Positions 1-8,902 are shown, counted from the stretch's first letter. The stretch: 22,910 bases of DNA from an uncultured Caryophanales bacterium (GCA_947169395.1 CAMVPJ010000014.1:1-22910); one strand, 5' to 3'. A program made the numbers and translations. The notes: a model not told the origin generated them from the sequence alone.

Positions 1-29
1 CAAAAGTTTCAAAAAATGTCAATATAGGG

Positions 30-68
30 TTGACTTTTTTTTTTTTTTTTTTTTTAGTAAACTAATAT
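30..68 (+). promoter_or_regulatory. Candidate promoter with 21-T spacer tract
   Basis: A TTGACT -35-like hexamer (30-35) runs directly into an uninterrupted run of 21 T (35-55). The best -10-like hexamers downstream are TAAACT (58-63, spacer 22) and TAATAT (63-68, spacer 27). TAATAT is followed by TTAGAAGGTAAGG, which resembles the leaders of the pilin genes at 8978 and 13584. No hairpin precedes the T run, so it is unlikely to be a terminator. The spacing is too long for good promoter activity as it stands, and a change in T number would alter it. That this is a length-variable promoter is inference. The reading frame is also open from base 2 to 181, so the T run could instead encode seven Phe of an upstream gene. 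Confidence 0.4.
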
Positions 69-82
69 TAGAAGGTAAGGTG

Positions 83-181
83 ATGCAAGATAGTATTGAA
101 AAACGTATAAAAGGTGTAGTCATTGGATACACTAAAAATAAGTACCATGGAATTATAAGAAAGAAGGTAAAATATGTTTAA
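83..181 (+). CDS. Possible 32-aa leader ORF overlapping the pilin start
   Basis: The ATG at 83 is preceded by a good ribosome site (AGGTAAGGTG). The ORF encodes 32 residues, rich in Lys and Ile, with no family I recognise and no clear membrane segment. Its TAA stop (179-181) overlaps the first codons of the pilin that starts at 174 by 8 bases, an arrangement compatible with translational coupling. The same frame is open back to base 2 of the window, through the T run, so it could instead be the 3' end of a longer gene that begins upstream. Its ribosome site resembles the conserved leader of the other pilin genes, so it may also be a relic of the pilin's former start region. Confidence 0.3.
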   Translation: MQDSIEKRIKGVVIGYTKNKYHGIIRKKVKYV

Positions 182-1187
182 AAGAAAAAGTAATGCATTT
201 ACTCTTATAGAGTTAATTGCAACCCTAGTAATTATGGCAATAATTGCTTTAATAGTTACACCTCTAGTTATGTCTATAATTAGAAAGGCAAGAATATCTG
301 CAGATAAAAGAAGTATTGATGCATATGGTAGAAGTATCGAACTTGCTATAGCTGGATACTTAATGGATAACGGATCTTTTCCAACAAGTATCGAACAGTT
401 AACAATTGAATATTCAGGAGATGAGGTGGTGTGTTCAACAACACAATTAAATTCTGATTCATCGGTATATCTAGCAGGATGTACGGTTGGAGGAAGAAAT
501 GTGGGAGATTATACATATGGTAGTGATAATTCTCCATCATATACAGTATATAATGTAGGAGACGAAGTAACATATAATAATGTCGATTATTATGTAATAG
601 AGAATAGCGGTGCAAGTAGTGATAAAGTAAAATTATTAAAAGCAGATCCATTAACTACTGCAGAAGCAAACCATTTTGGTGCAGGACATATTAATAATTA
701 TGTCCCATCAAGTGAATCGTTCTATCAGCAAGCAAATGACAATAGTGGTTATGGTAGTATTCCATATTATGAAAATGAAAATTGTCATTACGCAGGAGCT
801 GGTTCATTTGTTACAACGGGATGTTCATCTAATTATAATCAAAGTGTGATTAAATATGTAGTAGATGCATGGGCTACAGCAGAAGCTCCAGGTGCAGATA
901 CAGCTAGATTAATAACAATAGATGAATTGTTAGATAATCTAGGATTTGAATATTATGAGCAAGGAACTAGTTCAGGATATAGAGCAACAGAGTCATCTCC
1001 AAGATTTATGAATGATGGAAATTACAGTTATTGGACAATGAGTGCTTATAATGATGATAATTCTAAGGTTTGGTATATTCGTACATATCCAGATTTAAGT
1101 GTAAGTGATATGCATACTGATTATTCTTGTTATGCATCGGCGGTCCGTCCTGTAATAGTATTACCTAAATCTGCGCTTTCTTCATAG
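174..1187 (+). CDS. Type IV pilin-like protein with long C-terminal module
   Basis: Predicted prepilin of 337 residues, a pilus or pseudopilus subunit made as a precursor in the membrane. The N-terminus has a short basic leader, then FTLIEL and a hydrophobic helix to about residue 36. The residue before the cleavage point is Ala (KSNA|FTLIE), where the paralogs have Gly; the mature Glu5 is present. Residues about 45-118 match the pilin at 13584 closely and include a Cys-x15-Cys pair. Residues about 120-337 form an extra Tyr/Ser/Asn-rich module ending in RPVIVLPKSAL. It resembles the C-terminal modules of gut-bacterial surface proteins (DUF6273-like, tentative), and a related ending occurs in the protein at 18785. 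The start is chosen for GAAGGT at 165-170. A tip or adhesin pilin is an inference from size and architecture. Confidence 0.85.
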   Translation: MFKRKSNAFTLIELIATLVIMAIIALIVTPLVMSIIRKARISADKRSIDAYGRSIELAIAGYLMDNGSFPTSIEQLTIEYSGDEVVCSTTQLNSDSSVYLAGCTVGGRNVGDYTYGSDNSPSYTVYNVGDEVTYNNVDYYVIENSGASSDKVKLLKADPLTTAEANHFGAGHINNYVPSSESFYQQANDNSGYGSIPYYENENCHYAGAGSFVTTGCSSNYNQSVIKYVVDAWATAEAPGADTARLITIDELLDNLGFEYYEQGTSSGYRATESSPRFMNDGNYSYWTMSAYNDDNSKVWYIRTYPDLSVSDMHTDYSCYASAVRPVIVLPKSALSS

Positions 1188-1200
1188 TAAAATTTAGTAT

Positions 1201-1234
1201 AAATATTCTCTAATATTATAGGGAATATTTTTTA
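1201..1234 (+). terminator. Rho-independent terminator after the first pilin
   Basis: Ten-base-pair stem AAATATTCTC / GGGAATATTT (1201-1210 with 1221-1230, one G-T pair), a 10-nt loop and a following T run. It lies 13 bases after the pilin stop and before the priA promoter. Confidence 0.75.
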
Positions 1235-1242
1235 TACATTTA

Positions 1243-1271
1243 TTGACTCTTAAATATCTCTATGATATATT
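1243..1271 (+). promoter_or_regulatory. Promoter of priA
   Basis: TTGACT (1243-1248), a 17-nt spacer and TATATT (1266-1271), with a TGA extended -10 just upstream. It sits between the terminator and the priA ribosome site (AAGGTG, 1281-1286). Confidence 0.75.
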
Positions 1272-1293
1272 AAGTTTGTAAAGGTGTGATTAT

Positions 1294-3429
1294 ATGCAAG
1301 CAAGTGTTCTTGTAGAGATTAAGGCTAAAAAATTAGATAATTCTTTTACCTATAATGTACCTAGTGGTATGAATATTAATTTAGGTGATAAGGTAATTGT
1401 ACCTTTTGGTAGGCGTGATTTAGAGGGTTTTGTTCTTGAGGTAGGAAGTATTAATACTGATTTTAAACTTAAGGATATTAAGAGTGTAGTTGGTAATGTA
1501 TTAACTGAAGAGTTAATTAAATTAGGTAAATATATGAGTAGGAAGACTTTATGTAATTTAATTAGTTGTTATCAAACTATGTTACCTAAGGCTTTAAAAG
1601 CAAGTTATAAGACTAAAATAAGCAAGAAATATGAAGTAATTGTTAAGTTAGTAGATAGTAGTTATATTCCAAAGAGTAATGCGCAGAAGGAGTTATTGGA
1701 TAAATTAAAGAGTACTAATTTAAAGAAGGAGTTAGCTAGTATATCTTTAAGTGCATATAAGACTTTACTTAAAAATAATGTAATTATTGAAGAAAAGAAG
1801 GAAGTATATAGATTAAATAGTGATATTAAGAAAGTTGATAGTAAGGTTTGTTTAACTAAAGAACAGAAGAATGTTGTAGATAGTGTACTTAGTAGTAAAA
1901 ATAAGTTTGTGCCTTTCTTGCTTCACGGAGTAACTGGTAGCGGTAAAACTGAAGTATATATGAATATAATAGAAGATATTATTGCATATAAAGAGGTTAT
2001 TGTTCTTGTTCCTGAGATTAGTTTGACGCCACAGTTTGTATCTATATTTAAAAAGAGATTTGGTGATAATGTAGCTATTATGCATAGTGGGTTATCTGAC
2101 GGTGAGAGGTATGATGAATATCGTAAGATTAAAGAGGGTAAGGTACGTGTTGCGATAGGAGCTCGTAGTTGTATATTTTCTCCTTTTAAAAATCTTGGCT
2201 TAATTATTATTGATGAAGAACATACTGATACTTATAAGCAGGATAATAACCCTAGGTATGATGCCACTGATATTGCTTTATATCGGGGTAGGTATAATAA
2301 TATACCAGTATTGCTAGGTAGTGCGACTCCTTTAATTGAAAGTTATACTCGAGCTAGTCTTGGTATATATAAATTACTAGAATTACCTAATCGTATTAAT
2401 AAGAGACTACCTAGTGTAGAGTTAGTTGATATGAAGTATGAGATAAGAAAAGGTAATAAGATATTATCTAGTAGTTTAATTGATTCTATTAATGATTGTT
2501 TATCTAAAGATGAACAAGTAATACTACTACTTAATCGTAGAGGGTATTCAACTACTGTAACATGTTCAGATTGTGGTTATGTAATGAAGTGTCCTAACTG
2601 TGATATACCACTTACTTACCATAAGACTCATAATAAGATGAATTGTCATTACTGTGATTATACTACTTATAAAGTTAGAGTTTGTCCTAGTTGTGGGGGT
2701 AAGAATATCACATCTTTTGGACTTGGTACAGAAAAACTTCAAGAAGAATTAGAAAAGATGTTTAATACTAAGGTTCTTAGAATGGATGTAGATACTACTA
2801 GAAATAAAGGTAGTCATGAAAGAATATTAAATGCATTTAGAAATAAAGAAGCTAGTATTCTTGTTGGAACACAGATGATAGCTAAAGGACTTGATTTTGA
2901 AAATGTTACTTTAGTGGGTGTAGTTAATGGGGATGCAACTTTAAACATTCCTGATTATCGAGCTGCTGAAAGAACATTTGACCTACTTAATCAAGTTGCT
3001 GGTAGAAGTGGTAGGGGTAATAAGAGTGGGAAAGTTATTATTCAAGGTTTTAACTTAGATCACTATAGTATTAAGTATGCATCTATGCATGATTATAAGA
3101 GTTTTTATAAAGAAGAGATGAATATAAGAAAGAAGTTATTATATCCGCCATTTATTGATTTAACTTTAATTAAAATATCTAGTAATGAATATGAAGAAGC
3201 ATATAAAGAGGCTATCAAGATTAAGAATTACCTGGATAAATATAAGATTAAACTACTAGGGCCATCTAATAGTAATATTGCTAGAATTAATAATAAATAC
3301 TATATTCAAATTATTCTTAAATATAAAAGTTTAAAAGAAATATATGAATATTTAAAGTATATTGTTAATATTTATAAGAATAATAAAAAAGTTAATGTAG
3401 ATATAGACATAAATCCTAAAAAAATATAG
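1294..3429 (+). CDS. priA: Primosomal protein N' (replication restart helicase PriA)
   Basis: PriA is a 3'-to-5' superfamily 2 DNA helicase that reloads the replisome at collapsed forks. Length 711 residues, in the normal range for low-GC Firmicutes. Visible in order: an N-terminal DNA-binding domain beginning VLVEIKAKKLDNSFTY (about 5-100); Walker A GVTGSGKTE (about 212); the DEEH Walker B (about 307); a zinc-binding insertion with paired cysteines, C-x2-C and C-x2-C repeated between about 424 and 468; and helicase motifs GTQMIAKGLDFENV and QVAGRSGRG. The C-terminal domain is complete. The ATG has a ribosome site 8 bases upstream and its own promoter. The gene is followed by an aquaporin gene 45 bases downstream with no clear terminator between them. 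Confidence 0.97.
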   Translation: MQASVLVEIKAKKLDNSFTYNVPSGMNINLGDKVIVPFGRRDLEGFVLEVGSINTDFKLKDIKSVVGNVLTEELIKLGKYMSRKTLCNLISCYQTMLPKALKASYKTKISKKYEVIVKLVDSSYIPKSNAQKELLDKLKSTNLKKELASISLSAYKTLLKNNVIIEEKKEVYRLNSDIKKVDSKVCLTKEQKNVVDSVLSSKNKFVPFLLHGVTGSGKTEVYMNIIEDIIAYKEVIVLVPEISLTPQFVSIFKKRFGDNVAIMHSGLSDGERYDEYRKIKEGKVRVAIGARSCIFSPFKNLGLIIIDEEHTDTYKQDNNPRYDATDIALYRGRYNNIPVLLGSATPLIESYTRASLGIYKLLELPNRINKRLPSVELVDMKYEIRKGNKILSSSLIDSINDCLSKDEQVILLLNRRGYSTTVTCSDCGYVMKCPNCDIPLTYHKTHNKMNCHYCDYTTYKVRVCPSCGGKNITSFGLGTEKLQEELEKMFNTKVLRMDVDTTRNKGSHERILNAFRNKEASILVGTQMIAKGLDFENVTLVGVVNGDATLNIPDYRAAERTFDLLNQVAGRSGRGNKSGKVIIQGFNLDHYSIKYASMHDYKSFYKEEMNIRKKLLYPPFIDLTLIKISSNEYEEAYKEAIKIKNYLDKYKIKLLGPSNSNIARINNKYYIQIILKYKSLKEIYEYLKYIVNIYKNNKKVNVDIDINPKKI

Positions 3430-3474
3430 ATTTATTAAAATATTTAGAGTATAATTATATTAGGAGATGATATT

Positions 3475-4140
3475 ATGAAGAAATATATTAGTGAGTTTAT
3501 TGGTACTTTAGTACTAGTGTTGTTTGGTTGTGGTGTTGCAGTGTTTACTGATGCTTCTGTAGTGTCTACTGCTTTAGCATTCGGATTATCTATTGTAGTT
3601 ATGGCATATACTATAGGTAACATTTCAGGTTGTCACCTAAATCCAGCAGTATCATTTGCCATGTTTGCATCTGGTAAAATGAGTTTTGGAGAATTTATTA
3701 AATATGTAATTTCACAAATCTTAGGTGCGCTTGCTGGTGCGGCATTACTTGCTTTAATCATTAATAATGTTACATCATTAGGTGATTTTAAAGAAGTAGG
3801 ACTAGGGGCAAATAGTTATGGTGGATTTGGTGTTAATATGTTAGGTGCATTTATTACTGAAGCTATATTAACATTTGTATTTATCTTAACTATACTAGGT
3901 GTTACTAGTGATTCTAAGTATAGTAATATTACTGGTATTGTAATAGGTCTTGCTTTAACATTTGTACACTTACTTGGAATTAAAATTACTGGTACTAGTG
4001 TAAATCCTGCTCGTAGTTTAGGTCCTGCTATATTACTTGGTGGGGAAGCATTAAAACAAGTTTGGGTATTTATACTTGCTCCATTATTTGGTTCTGCACT
4101 TGCAACTATAACTTACAAATTTTTAACAAGTGAAAAGTAA
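3475..4140 (+). CDS. Aquaporin Z-type water channel (MIP family)
   Basis: Integral membrane channel of the major intrinsic protein family, 221 residues, with six predicted membrane helices. Both half-helix motifs are present: HLNPAVS (about residue 57) and TSVNPARS (about 176). The pore filter looks AqpZ-like rather than GlpF-like: His in FVHLLG, Thr in GTSVNPAR and the Arg after the second NPA. The first filter position appears to be Tyr (MAYTIGN), where E. coli AqpZ has Phe. A water preference is therefore likely, but transport of other small solutes cannot be excluded. A strong AGGAGATGAT ribosome site lies 4-13 bases upstream. A TATAAT at 3450-3455 has only a weak -35, so read-through from priA is also possible. 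Confidence 0.92.
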   Translation: MKKYISEFIGTLVLVLFGCGVAVFTDASVVSTALAFGLSIVVMAYTIGNISGCHLNPAVSFAMFASGKMSFGEFIKYVISQILGALAGAALLALIINNVTSLGDFKEVGLGANSYGGFGVNMLGAFITEAILTFVFILTILGVTSDSKYSNITGIVIGLALTFVHLLGIKITGTSVNPARSLGPAILLGGEALKQVWVFILAPLFGSALATITYKFLTSEK

Positions 4141-4165
4141 AATATCAATAATACTAGGTGTTATA

Positions 4166-4297
4166 ATGTTTATTACACTTATCTTATCATTTATATTTTT
4201 AAGATTAAGTGATACATTTAAAATTATTGGATTATGTCTATTAGTATTAAGTTTTATTATTGGATTTATAATAATAAAACTAGATAAAGAGTTATGA
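4166..4297 (+). CDS. Small two-helix membrane protein (hypothetical)
   Basis: Short ORF of 43 residues from an ATG with AGGTG five bases upstream. An in-frame GTG at 4130, inside the aquaporin gene, would give 55 residues but has no ribosome site. The product is almost entirely hydrophobic, with two predicted membrane segments separated by a short RLSDTFK turn and ending in KLDKEL. I recognise no family. It directly follows the aquaporin gene and ends inside a terminator stem, so it would be the last gene of that transcript. Its size means it could be a chance ORF, but the ribosome site and the end at a terminator argue for a real gene. Confidence 0.5.
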   Translation: MFITLILSFIFLRLSDTFKIIGLCLLVLSFIIGFIIIKLDKEL

Positions 4298-4316
4298 TTT
4301 CATAGCTTTTTATTTT
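4286..4316 (+). terminator. Rho-independent terminator
   Basis: Stem AAAGAGTTATG / CATAGCTTTTT (4286-4296 with 4301-4311), 11 pairs with two wobbles, a 4-nt ATTT loop and a T-rich tail. It overlaps the stop of the small membrane ORF and ends the priA/aquaporin transcript. Confidence 0.7.
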
Positions 4317-4371
4317 AGTAAATATGATGTATAATGATATTGTTCTGAATAGAATTATAGTAGGTGATTAT

Positions 4372-5349
4372 TTGAAAAATTTTATTAAAAGAAATTATAA
4401 GTTTTTACTCATACTTCTTTTTATAGCTATTATATTTTGGTTGCCATTTCCATACTATATAGATGCTCCAGGTGGTTTAACTAAGTTAAATAATAAAGTA
4501 ACTATTAAAAATAAAAGTATTGATGGTAGTTATAATATGACTTATGTATCAGAGTATAAGGCAAGTATTCCTTTGATAATTTATTCTTTATTTAATAAAG
4601 ATTATGATGTATATAAAAAAGAAGATGTATTGCTTAATAATGAGACAGATGATGAGTATTATAAAAGAGATAGATTATATTTAGAAGAGTCTATTAGTAA
4701 TGCAGTAATATCTGCTTATGATTTAGCTCGTATTAAGGTTAAAAAGAATAATAATTATTTATATGTTGGATATATTCTAGATGAATCTAATACTAATCTT
4801 AAAGTAGGCGATAATATAATTAGTATTGATGGAGTTAAAGTTAGTACTAAAGAAGAAGTTAATAAATTATTAAGTAATAGAAATGTAAATGATAAAATTA
4901 GTATTAAAGTTACTCATGATAATAAAGAATATAATAGATATGCCTATTTAAAAGAAGAAAAAAATAAAAAAATAATAGGTATTATTCCTATTGAAGTATT
5001 TGACTATGAAACTAATCCTAAAGTAAATATTAAAGCTGATAAAAATGAGTCAGGAGGTAGTGGTGGATTAATGTTATCACTTACTATTTATGATTTATTA
5101 AGTAAAGATAATATATCTAGAGGAAGAATAATAGCAGGAACTGGAACTATAGATTCTAGTGGTAATGTAGGTGAGATTGGTGGAGTTAAATATAAGATTA
5201 AAGGAGCTGTAAAGAATAAGGCAGATATATTCTTAGTACCTAAAGATAATTATAAAGAAGCAAAAAAGATAGTTGATAAGAATAAATATAAGATAAAACT
5301 AGTTAAAGTAGATACCTTAAAAGAGGCAGTCGAGTATTTGAAAAAATAG
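4372..5349 (+). CDS. Membrane-anchored PDZ/Lon-like serine protease (YlbL/SepM type)
   Basis: Predicted protease of 325 residues that cuts substrates outside the membrane. YlbL and SepM relatives process regulatory or competence peptides; the substrate here is unknown. Visible: a basic start and a membrane anchor (about 8-28), the conserved YIDAPGG segment, a PDZ region (about 125-190, VGDNIISIDGV) and a C-terminal Lon (S16) domain. The catalytic Ser is in ESGGSGGLM (Ser230 most likely) and the Lys in the GGVKYK segment (about 272-277). The start is the TTG at 4372, since TAGGTGA lies just upstream. An in-frame ATG at 4324 is disfavoured because a TATAAT at 4330-4335 would start transcription after it. 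Terminators flank the gene, so it is probably monocistronic. Confidence 0.88.
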   Translation: MKNFIKRNYKFLLILLFIAIIFWLPFPYYIDAPGGLTKLNNKVTIKNKSIDGSYNMTYVSEYKASIPLIIYSLFNKDYDVYKKEDVLLNNETDDEYYKRDRLYLEESISNAVISAYDLARIKVKKNNNYLYVGYILDESNTNLKVGDNIISIDGVKVSTKEEVNKLLSNRNVNDKISIKVTHDNKEYNRYAYLKEEKNKKIIGIIPIEVFDYETNPKVNIKADKNESGGSGGLMLSLTIYDLLSKDNISRGRIIAGTGTIDSSGNVGEIGGVKYKIKGAVKNKADIFLVPKDNYKEAKKIVDKNKYKIKLVKVDTLKEAVEYLKK

Positions 5350-5382
5350 TGTGATTTTATGAAAAATTAGTAAAAATGTGTG

Positions 5383-5412
5383 AAAAATGCAAAAAAAATT
5401 GCATTTTTTTAA
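5383..5412 (+). terminator. Rho-independent terminator
   Basis: Stem AAAAATGCAA / TTGCATTTTT (5383-5392 with 5399-5408), a six-A loop and a T run. It lies between the Lon-like protease and dnaG. Confidence 0.75.
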
Positions 5413-5479
5413 ATTTTTGCTAAAATAAAAAAGGAAATTTGAAAGTTTTGTCGTATATTATATATAGGGAGTGATTTTT

Positions 5480-7207
5480 TTGGATAACAATTTAATAGAT
5501 GAAATACGTAAAAGTGTTAATATTGTTGATATAATTTCTTCCTATTTACCGCTTACTAAAAAAGGGAAAAATTATTTTGGTGTTTGTCCATTTCATGATG
5601 ATCATTCACCTAGTATGAGTGTATCAGAAGAAAAACAGATATTTACTTGTTTCTCATGTGGTGCATCAGGTAATGTTTTTAAGTTTTTGCAAGATTATGA
5701 AAGTATTAGCTTTTTAGAAGCTGTTAAGAAGTGTGCAGATATTAGTGGTATTAGTTTTAGTTATGGAAACGAGAAAAGAAATAATAAAAATCAAGATTTA
5801 CTTGATATGTATGTGTTTGCATCTAAACTATATCAGAATAACTTATATAGTAGTCTAGGCAAGGAAGCAAGAGAGTATTTAAAAACAAGAAAACTTGATG
5901 ATGAAGTTATAAAAGAGTTTCAAATTGGACTAGCTTTAAATGAGCCTAATATACTTACTGATGCACTTAAGAAGAAGTATGATGATAAAAGGCTACTTAG
6001 TTCTGGCTTAATTAGTGAAGGTGAGTATAACTTATATGATACATACCGTAATCGTATTATGTTTCCACTATATGATTTATCTGGTAATATTGTAGGTTAT
6101 AATGGTAGAATTTATAATTCAAATAATAAGAGTGATAGTAAGTACATAAATTCGAGGGAAACGGCTATATTTAAAAAGGGAGAGTTATTATTTAATTATC
6201 ATCGTGCGAAAGAAAATACAAGAGATTATAAATTTGTAATCATCGTAGAAGGACAGATAGATGCAATTAGATGTTATCAAGCAGGATATAAAAATGTTGT
6301 GGCATCACTAGGTACAGCTATTACTAAAGAACATGCAATGCTACTTAGAAAATTATCTAATAATATAGTTTTATGTTTTGATGGAGATAAAGCTGGTGAG
6401 AAGGCAACTAACTCTGCTATAGAAGAATTATCTAAGTTAGCCATTGAACCTAAAATAGTAAGACTACCTGATAATTTAGATCCTGATGAATATATTCTTA
6501 AAAATGGTAAAGATAACTTTAGTGAGTTAATTAATAATCCACTTAATATAATGGAGTATAAAGAACGATTATTAAAACGTAATATTAATTTAAATAATAC
6601 AAAAGATCTTGCAGATTATACTAATTTAATGATTAAAGAGTTAAGTAAGATAGAAGATGAAGTATTAAAAGAAATTAGTATTAATAAGCTATCAGCTGAA
6701 ACTAAGTTAGATGTTAAGTTTATTAAATCTAAGTTAGAAAAACCTAAAGAAATTAAAGTTATAAAACAAAATAATAAAGTTAAATATAGTAAGTACGAAA
6801 AATCAGAACAAGCACTTATTTATTATATGCTTAAAAGTGATAAAGTAATTAAAATATATGAGAAAAAAATTACACACATGCCTACTGATAGATATCGCTT
6901 ACTTGCTCTTAAAATAGATTGTTTCTATAAAGAAAAAGGATATATAGATATCGCTGATTTTATGACTTATATTCATGATGATGAAGCATCAACAAAAGCA
7001 TTAAGCGAGATTATAAGCTTAGATTTAAAAGAAGAAGTAGATGAAGAAGCAATATTAGATTATTTAAACAATATAAAAAGATATAATGATAAGAGTTTAT
7101 CTAATAGATATAAAAAAGAATTAAAAGAAGAAACTAGTTTAGAGAAAAAAATAGAATTAGCAAAAAAAGCATTAGCTTATAAGATTAGGAGTGAGAATAA
7201 TGAATGA
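5480..7207 (+). CDS. dnaG: DNA primase DnaG
   Basis: DnaG makes the RNA primers for replication. Length 575 residues, close to the usual 600. The CHC2 zinc finger is complete (Cys36, His39, Cys57, Cys60). The catalytic core has the RNAP basic region and a TOPRIM domain with EGQIDAIRC (about 260) and the DGDKAGEKA metal-binding motif. The C-terminal part (from about 430) is a divergent, Lys-rich helicase-binding region. I chose TTG 5480 because AGGGAGTG lies 6 bases upstream; a GTG at 5471 in the same frame would overlap that ribosome site. The gene overlaps rpoD by 8 bases, giving the classic dnaG-rpoD pair. A clean promoter is not evident upstream. Confidence 0.96.
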   Translation: MDNNLIDEIRKSVNIVDIISSYLPLTKKGKNYFGVCPFHDDHSPSMSVSEEKQIFTCFSCGASGNVFKFLQDYESISFLEAVKKCADISGISFSYGNEKRNNKNQDLLDMYVFASKLYQNNLYSSLGKEAREYLKTRKLDDEVIKEFQIGLALNEPNILTDALKKKYDDKRLLSSGLISEGEYNLYDTYRNRIMFPLYDLSGNIVGYNGRIYNSNNKSDSKYINSRETAIFKKGELLFNYHRAKENTRDYKFVIIVEGQIDAIRCYQAGYKNVVASLGTAITKEHAMLLRKLSNNIVLCFDGDKAGEKATNSAIEELSKLAIEPKIVRLPDNLDPDEYILKNGKDNFSELINNPLNIMEYKERLLKRNINLNNTKDLADYTNLMIKELSKIEDEVLKEISINKLSAETKLDVKFIKSKLEKPKEIKVIKQNNKVKYSKYEKSEQALIYYMLKSDKVIKIYEKKITHMPTDRYRLLALKIDCFYKEKGYIDIADFMTYIHDDEASTKALSEIISLDLKEEVDEEAILDYLNNIKRYNDKSLSNRYKKELKEETSLEKKIELAKKALAYKIRSENNE

Positions 7208-8276
7208 AATAAAAACATTTGAAGAAAGAAAAGATGAATTAGTAAGACTTGGTAAAGATACTGGATATGTAACTTATGAAATGTTAGCTGAATCTTTAAA
7301 AGGATTAGAGTTAGATGCTGACTCACTAGATGATTTATATAATACTTTAACTGATAATGGCATTGAGATTGTATCAGATAGTGATGATACTCAAACTGAT
7401 GCATCTAAATTATTATTATCAGATAATGAACTTACTAAAGATTTAAATATTAATGATCCAGTTAGAATGTATTTAAAAGAAATTGGACAGATTAGATTAT
7501 TAACTTTACCAGAAGAGTTGGAACTTGCTGATAGGATTGAACAAGGTGATGAAGAGGCTAAAAATATACTTGCTGAGGCAAACCTTCGATTAGTTGTTAG
7601 TATTGCTAAAAGATATGTTGGACGTGGAATGTTGTTTCTTGATTTAATTCAAGAAGGTAATATGGGATTAATGAAAGCCGTTGAAAAGTTTGATGTATCT
7701 AAAGGGTATAAGTTTTCAACATATGCTACATGGTGGATTAGACAAGCTATTACTAGAGCTATTGCTGATCAAGCAAGAACTATTCGTGTTCCAGTTCATA
7801 TGGTTGAGACTATTAATAAACTTGCGCGTGTTCAAAGACAACTAACGCTAGAGTTAAATCGTGAACCTTCAGAAGATGAGATTGCTGCCAAGATGGAAAC
7901 AAGTGTTGAAAAGGTTCGTGAAATATATAAAATTAGTCAAGATCCAGTTAGTTTAGAAACACCTATTGGTGAAGAAGATGATTCACATCTTGGAGATTTT
8001 ATTAAGGATGAACATAATATGTCACCTGAAGAGTATGCAACTAATGAGATGCTTAAAGATGAAATTAGTGAAGTGTTACTTACTTTAACTGAAAGAGAAG
8101 AAAAGGTAATTAGACTTCGTTTTGGACTTGAAGATGGTAAACCACGTACACTTGAAGAAGTAGGGCAAATGTTTGGTGTAACACGTGAACGTATTAGACA
8201 GATTGAGGCTAAAGCATTACGTAAACTACGTCACCCTTCAAGAAGCCGCAAACTTAGAGACTTTATGGAGGAATAA
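7200..8276 (+). CDS. rpoD: RNA polymerase primary sigma factor RpoD/SigA
   Basis: Housekeeping sigma factor of 358 residues, about the size of B. subtilis SigA. It has a short acidic N-terminal region 1.1, region 1.2 ([11 protein letters not shown], about 90), region 2 with the core-binding and -10 recognition helices ([14 protein letters not shown] to [14 protein letters not shown]), region 3, and region 4 with the -35 helix-turn-helix [17 protein letters not shown]. It should recognise the TTGACA / TATAAT promoters found throughout the window. The ATG at 7200 has AGGAGTGAG upstream, inside the end of dnaG; an in-frame GTG at 7191 would overlap this site. The TAA stop shares one base with the trmK start, so dnaG, rpoD and trmK are probably co-transcribed. 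Confidence 0.97.
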   Translation: MNEIKTFEERKDELVRLGKDTGYVTYEMLAESLKGLELDADSLDDLYNTLTDNGIEIVSDSDDTQTDASKLLLSDNELTKDLNINDPVRMYLKEIGQIRLLTLPEELELADRIEQGDEEAKNILAEANLRLVVSIAKRYVGRGMLFLDLIQEGNMGLMKAVEKFDVSKGYKFSTYATWWIRQAITRAIADQARTIRVPVHMVETINKLARVQRQLTLELNREPSEDEIAAKMETSVEKVREIYKISQDPVSLETPIGEEDDSHLGDFIKDEHNMSPEEYATNEMLKDEISEVLLTLTEREEKVIRLRFGLEDGKPRTLEEVGQMFGVTRERIRQIEAKALRKLRHPSRSRKLRDFMEE

Positions 8277-8902
8277 TGTTATCTAAACGTTTAAAAGCGG
8301 TTGCTTCCTTAATTACAACAGATAGTATAATTGATGTGGGTTGTGATCACGGATACTTAGATATTTACTTAACTAAAAAAGGTATTAGTTGTCTAGCTGC
8401 CGATATAAGTAGAAATGCTTTGAATGCAGCACTTACTAATTTTAAAAAATATAATTTAGATATTCCTACAATATGTACTGATGGACTTAATAATATTGAT
8501 ATTAAAGATACTGATACTATAGTGATTGCAGGAATGGGAACTGACACTATAATTAAAATACTTAACAGGAACATTAATAATGATTTAGTAGTATTAACTC
8601 ACAATCATCTAGAAATGTTAAGAAGATATGTAGTTAGTCTTGGTTATTATATTGATAATGAATTATTTGTAGTAGATAACAATAAACCTTATGTAATAAT
8701 TAAGTTTAAAAAGGGTATTGTTAGTTATAGTGATTATGATTATATAATTGGTCCTACTATTACTGATATTAATTATTACAATTATTTAATTACTAAGTAT
8801 ACAAATATATTAAAGAATATACCTAGCAAATATAAAGATAAAATAGATTATTATAAAAAACTTATTATTGAGATAAAAAATCGTAAAGAAAATGTAAAAT
8901 AA
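8276..8902 (+). CDS. trmK: tRNA (adenine22-N1)-methyltransferase TrmK
   Basis: S-adenosylmethionine-dependent enzyme that methylates adenine 22 in the tRNA D-arm region. Length 208 residues, shorter than B. subtilis TrmK (about 240). The SAM-binding motif DVGCDHGYLDIYL lies at about 21-33, followed by the acidic loop AADISRNAL and the family's VIAGMG segment. Where the family usually has a QPN motif this protein reads LTHNH, so it is a diverged member. The ATG overlaps the rpoD stop by one base, with GGAGG just upstream. The same neighbourhood (sigA, trmK) occurs in Bacillus, which supports the call. The gene's 3' end lies within a terminator. Confidence 0.88.
   Translation: MLSKRLKAVASLITTDSIIDVGCDHGYLDIYLTKKGISCLAADISRNALNAALTNFKKYNLDIPTICTDGLNNIDIKDTDTIVIAGMGTDTIIKILNRNINNDLVVLTHNHLEMLRRYVVSLGYYIDNELFVVDNNKPYVIIKFKKGIVSYSDYDYIIGPTITDINYYNYLITKYTNILKNIPSKYKDKIDYYKKLIIEIKNRKENVK

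Noticed and set aside
35..55. The T run as a rho-independent terminator tail
   Set aside because: No stable hairpin lies in bases 1-34, and the sequence after it looks like a promoter and leader.
346..651. Minus-strand ORF of 101 codons inside the first pilin gene
   Set aside because: It lies wholly within a clear pilin coding sequence, has low-complexity His/Leu/Tyr content and matches no family.
4324..4371. ATG 4324 as the start of the Lon-like protease
   Set aside because: No ribosome site, a TATAAT lies inside it at 4330-4335, and TAGGTGA is placed for TTG 4372.
5471..7207. Reassigned TGA codon (mycoplasma-type code)
   Set aside because: TGA ends dnaG, pilC and other genes at the expected family lengths, and TGG is used for conserved Trp in RpoD and ValRS.
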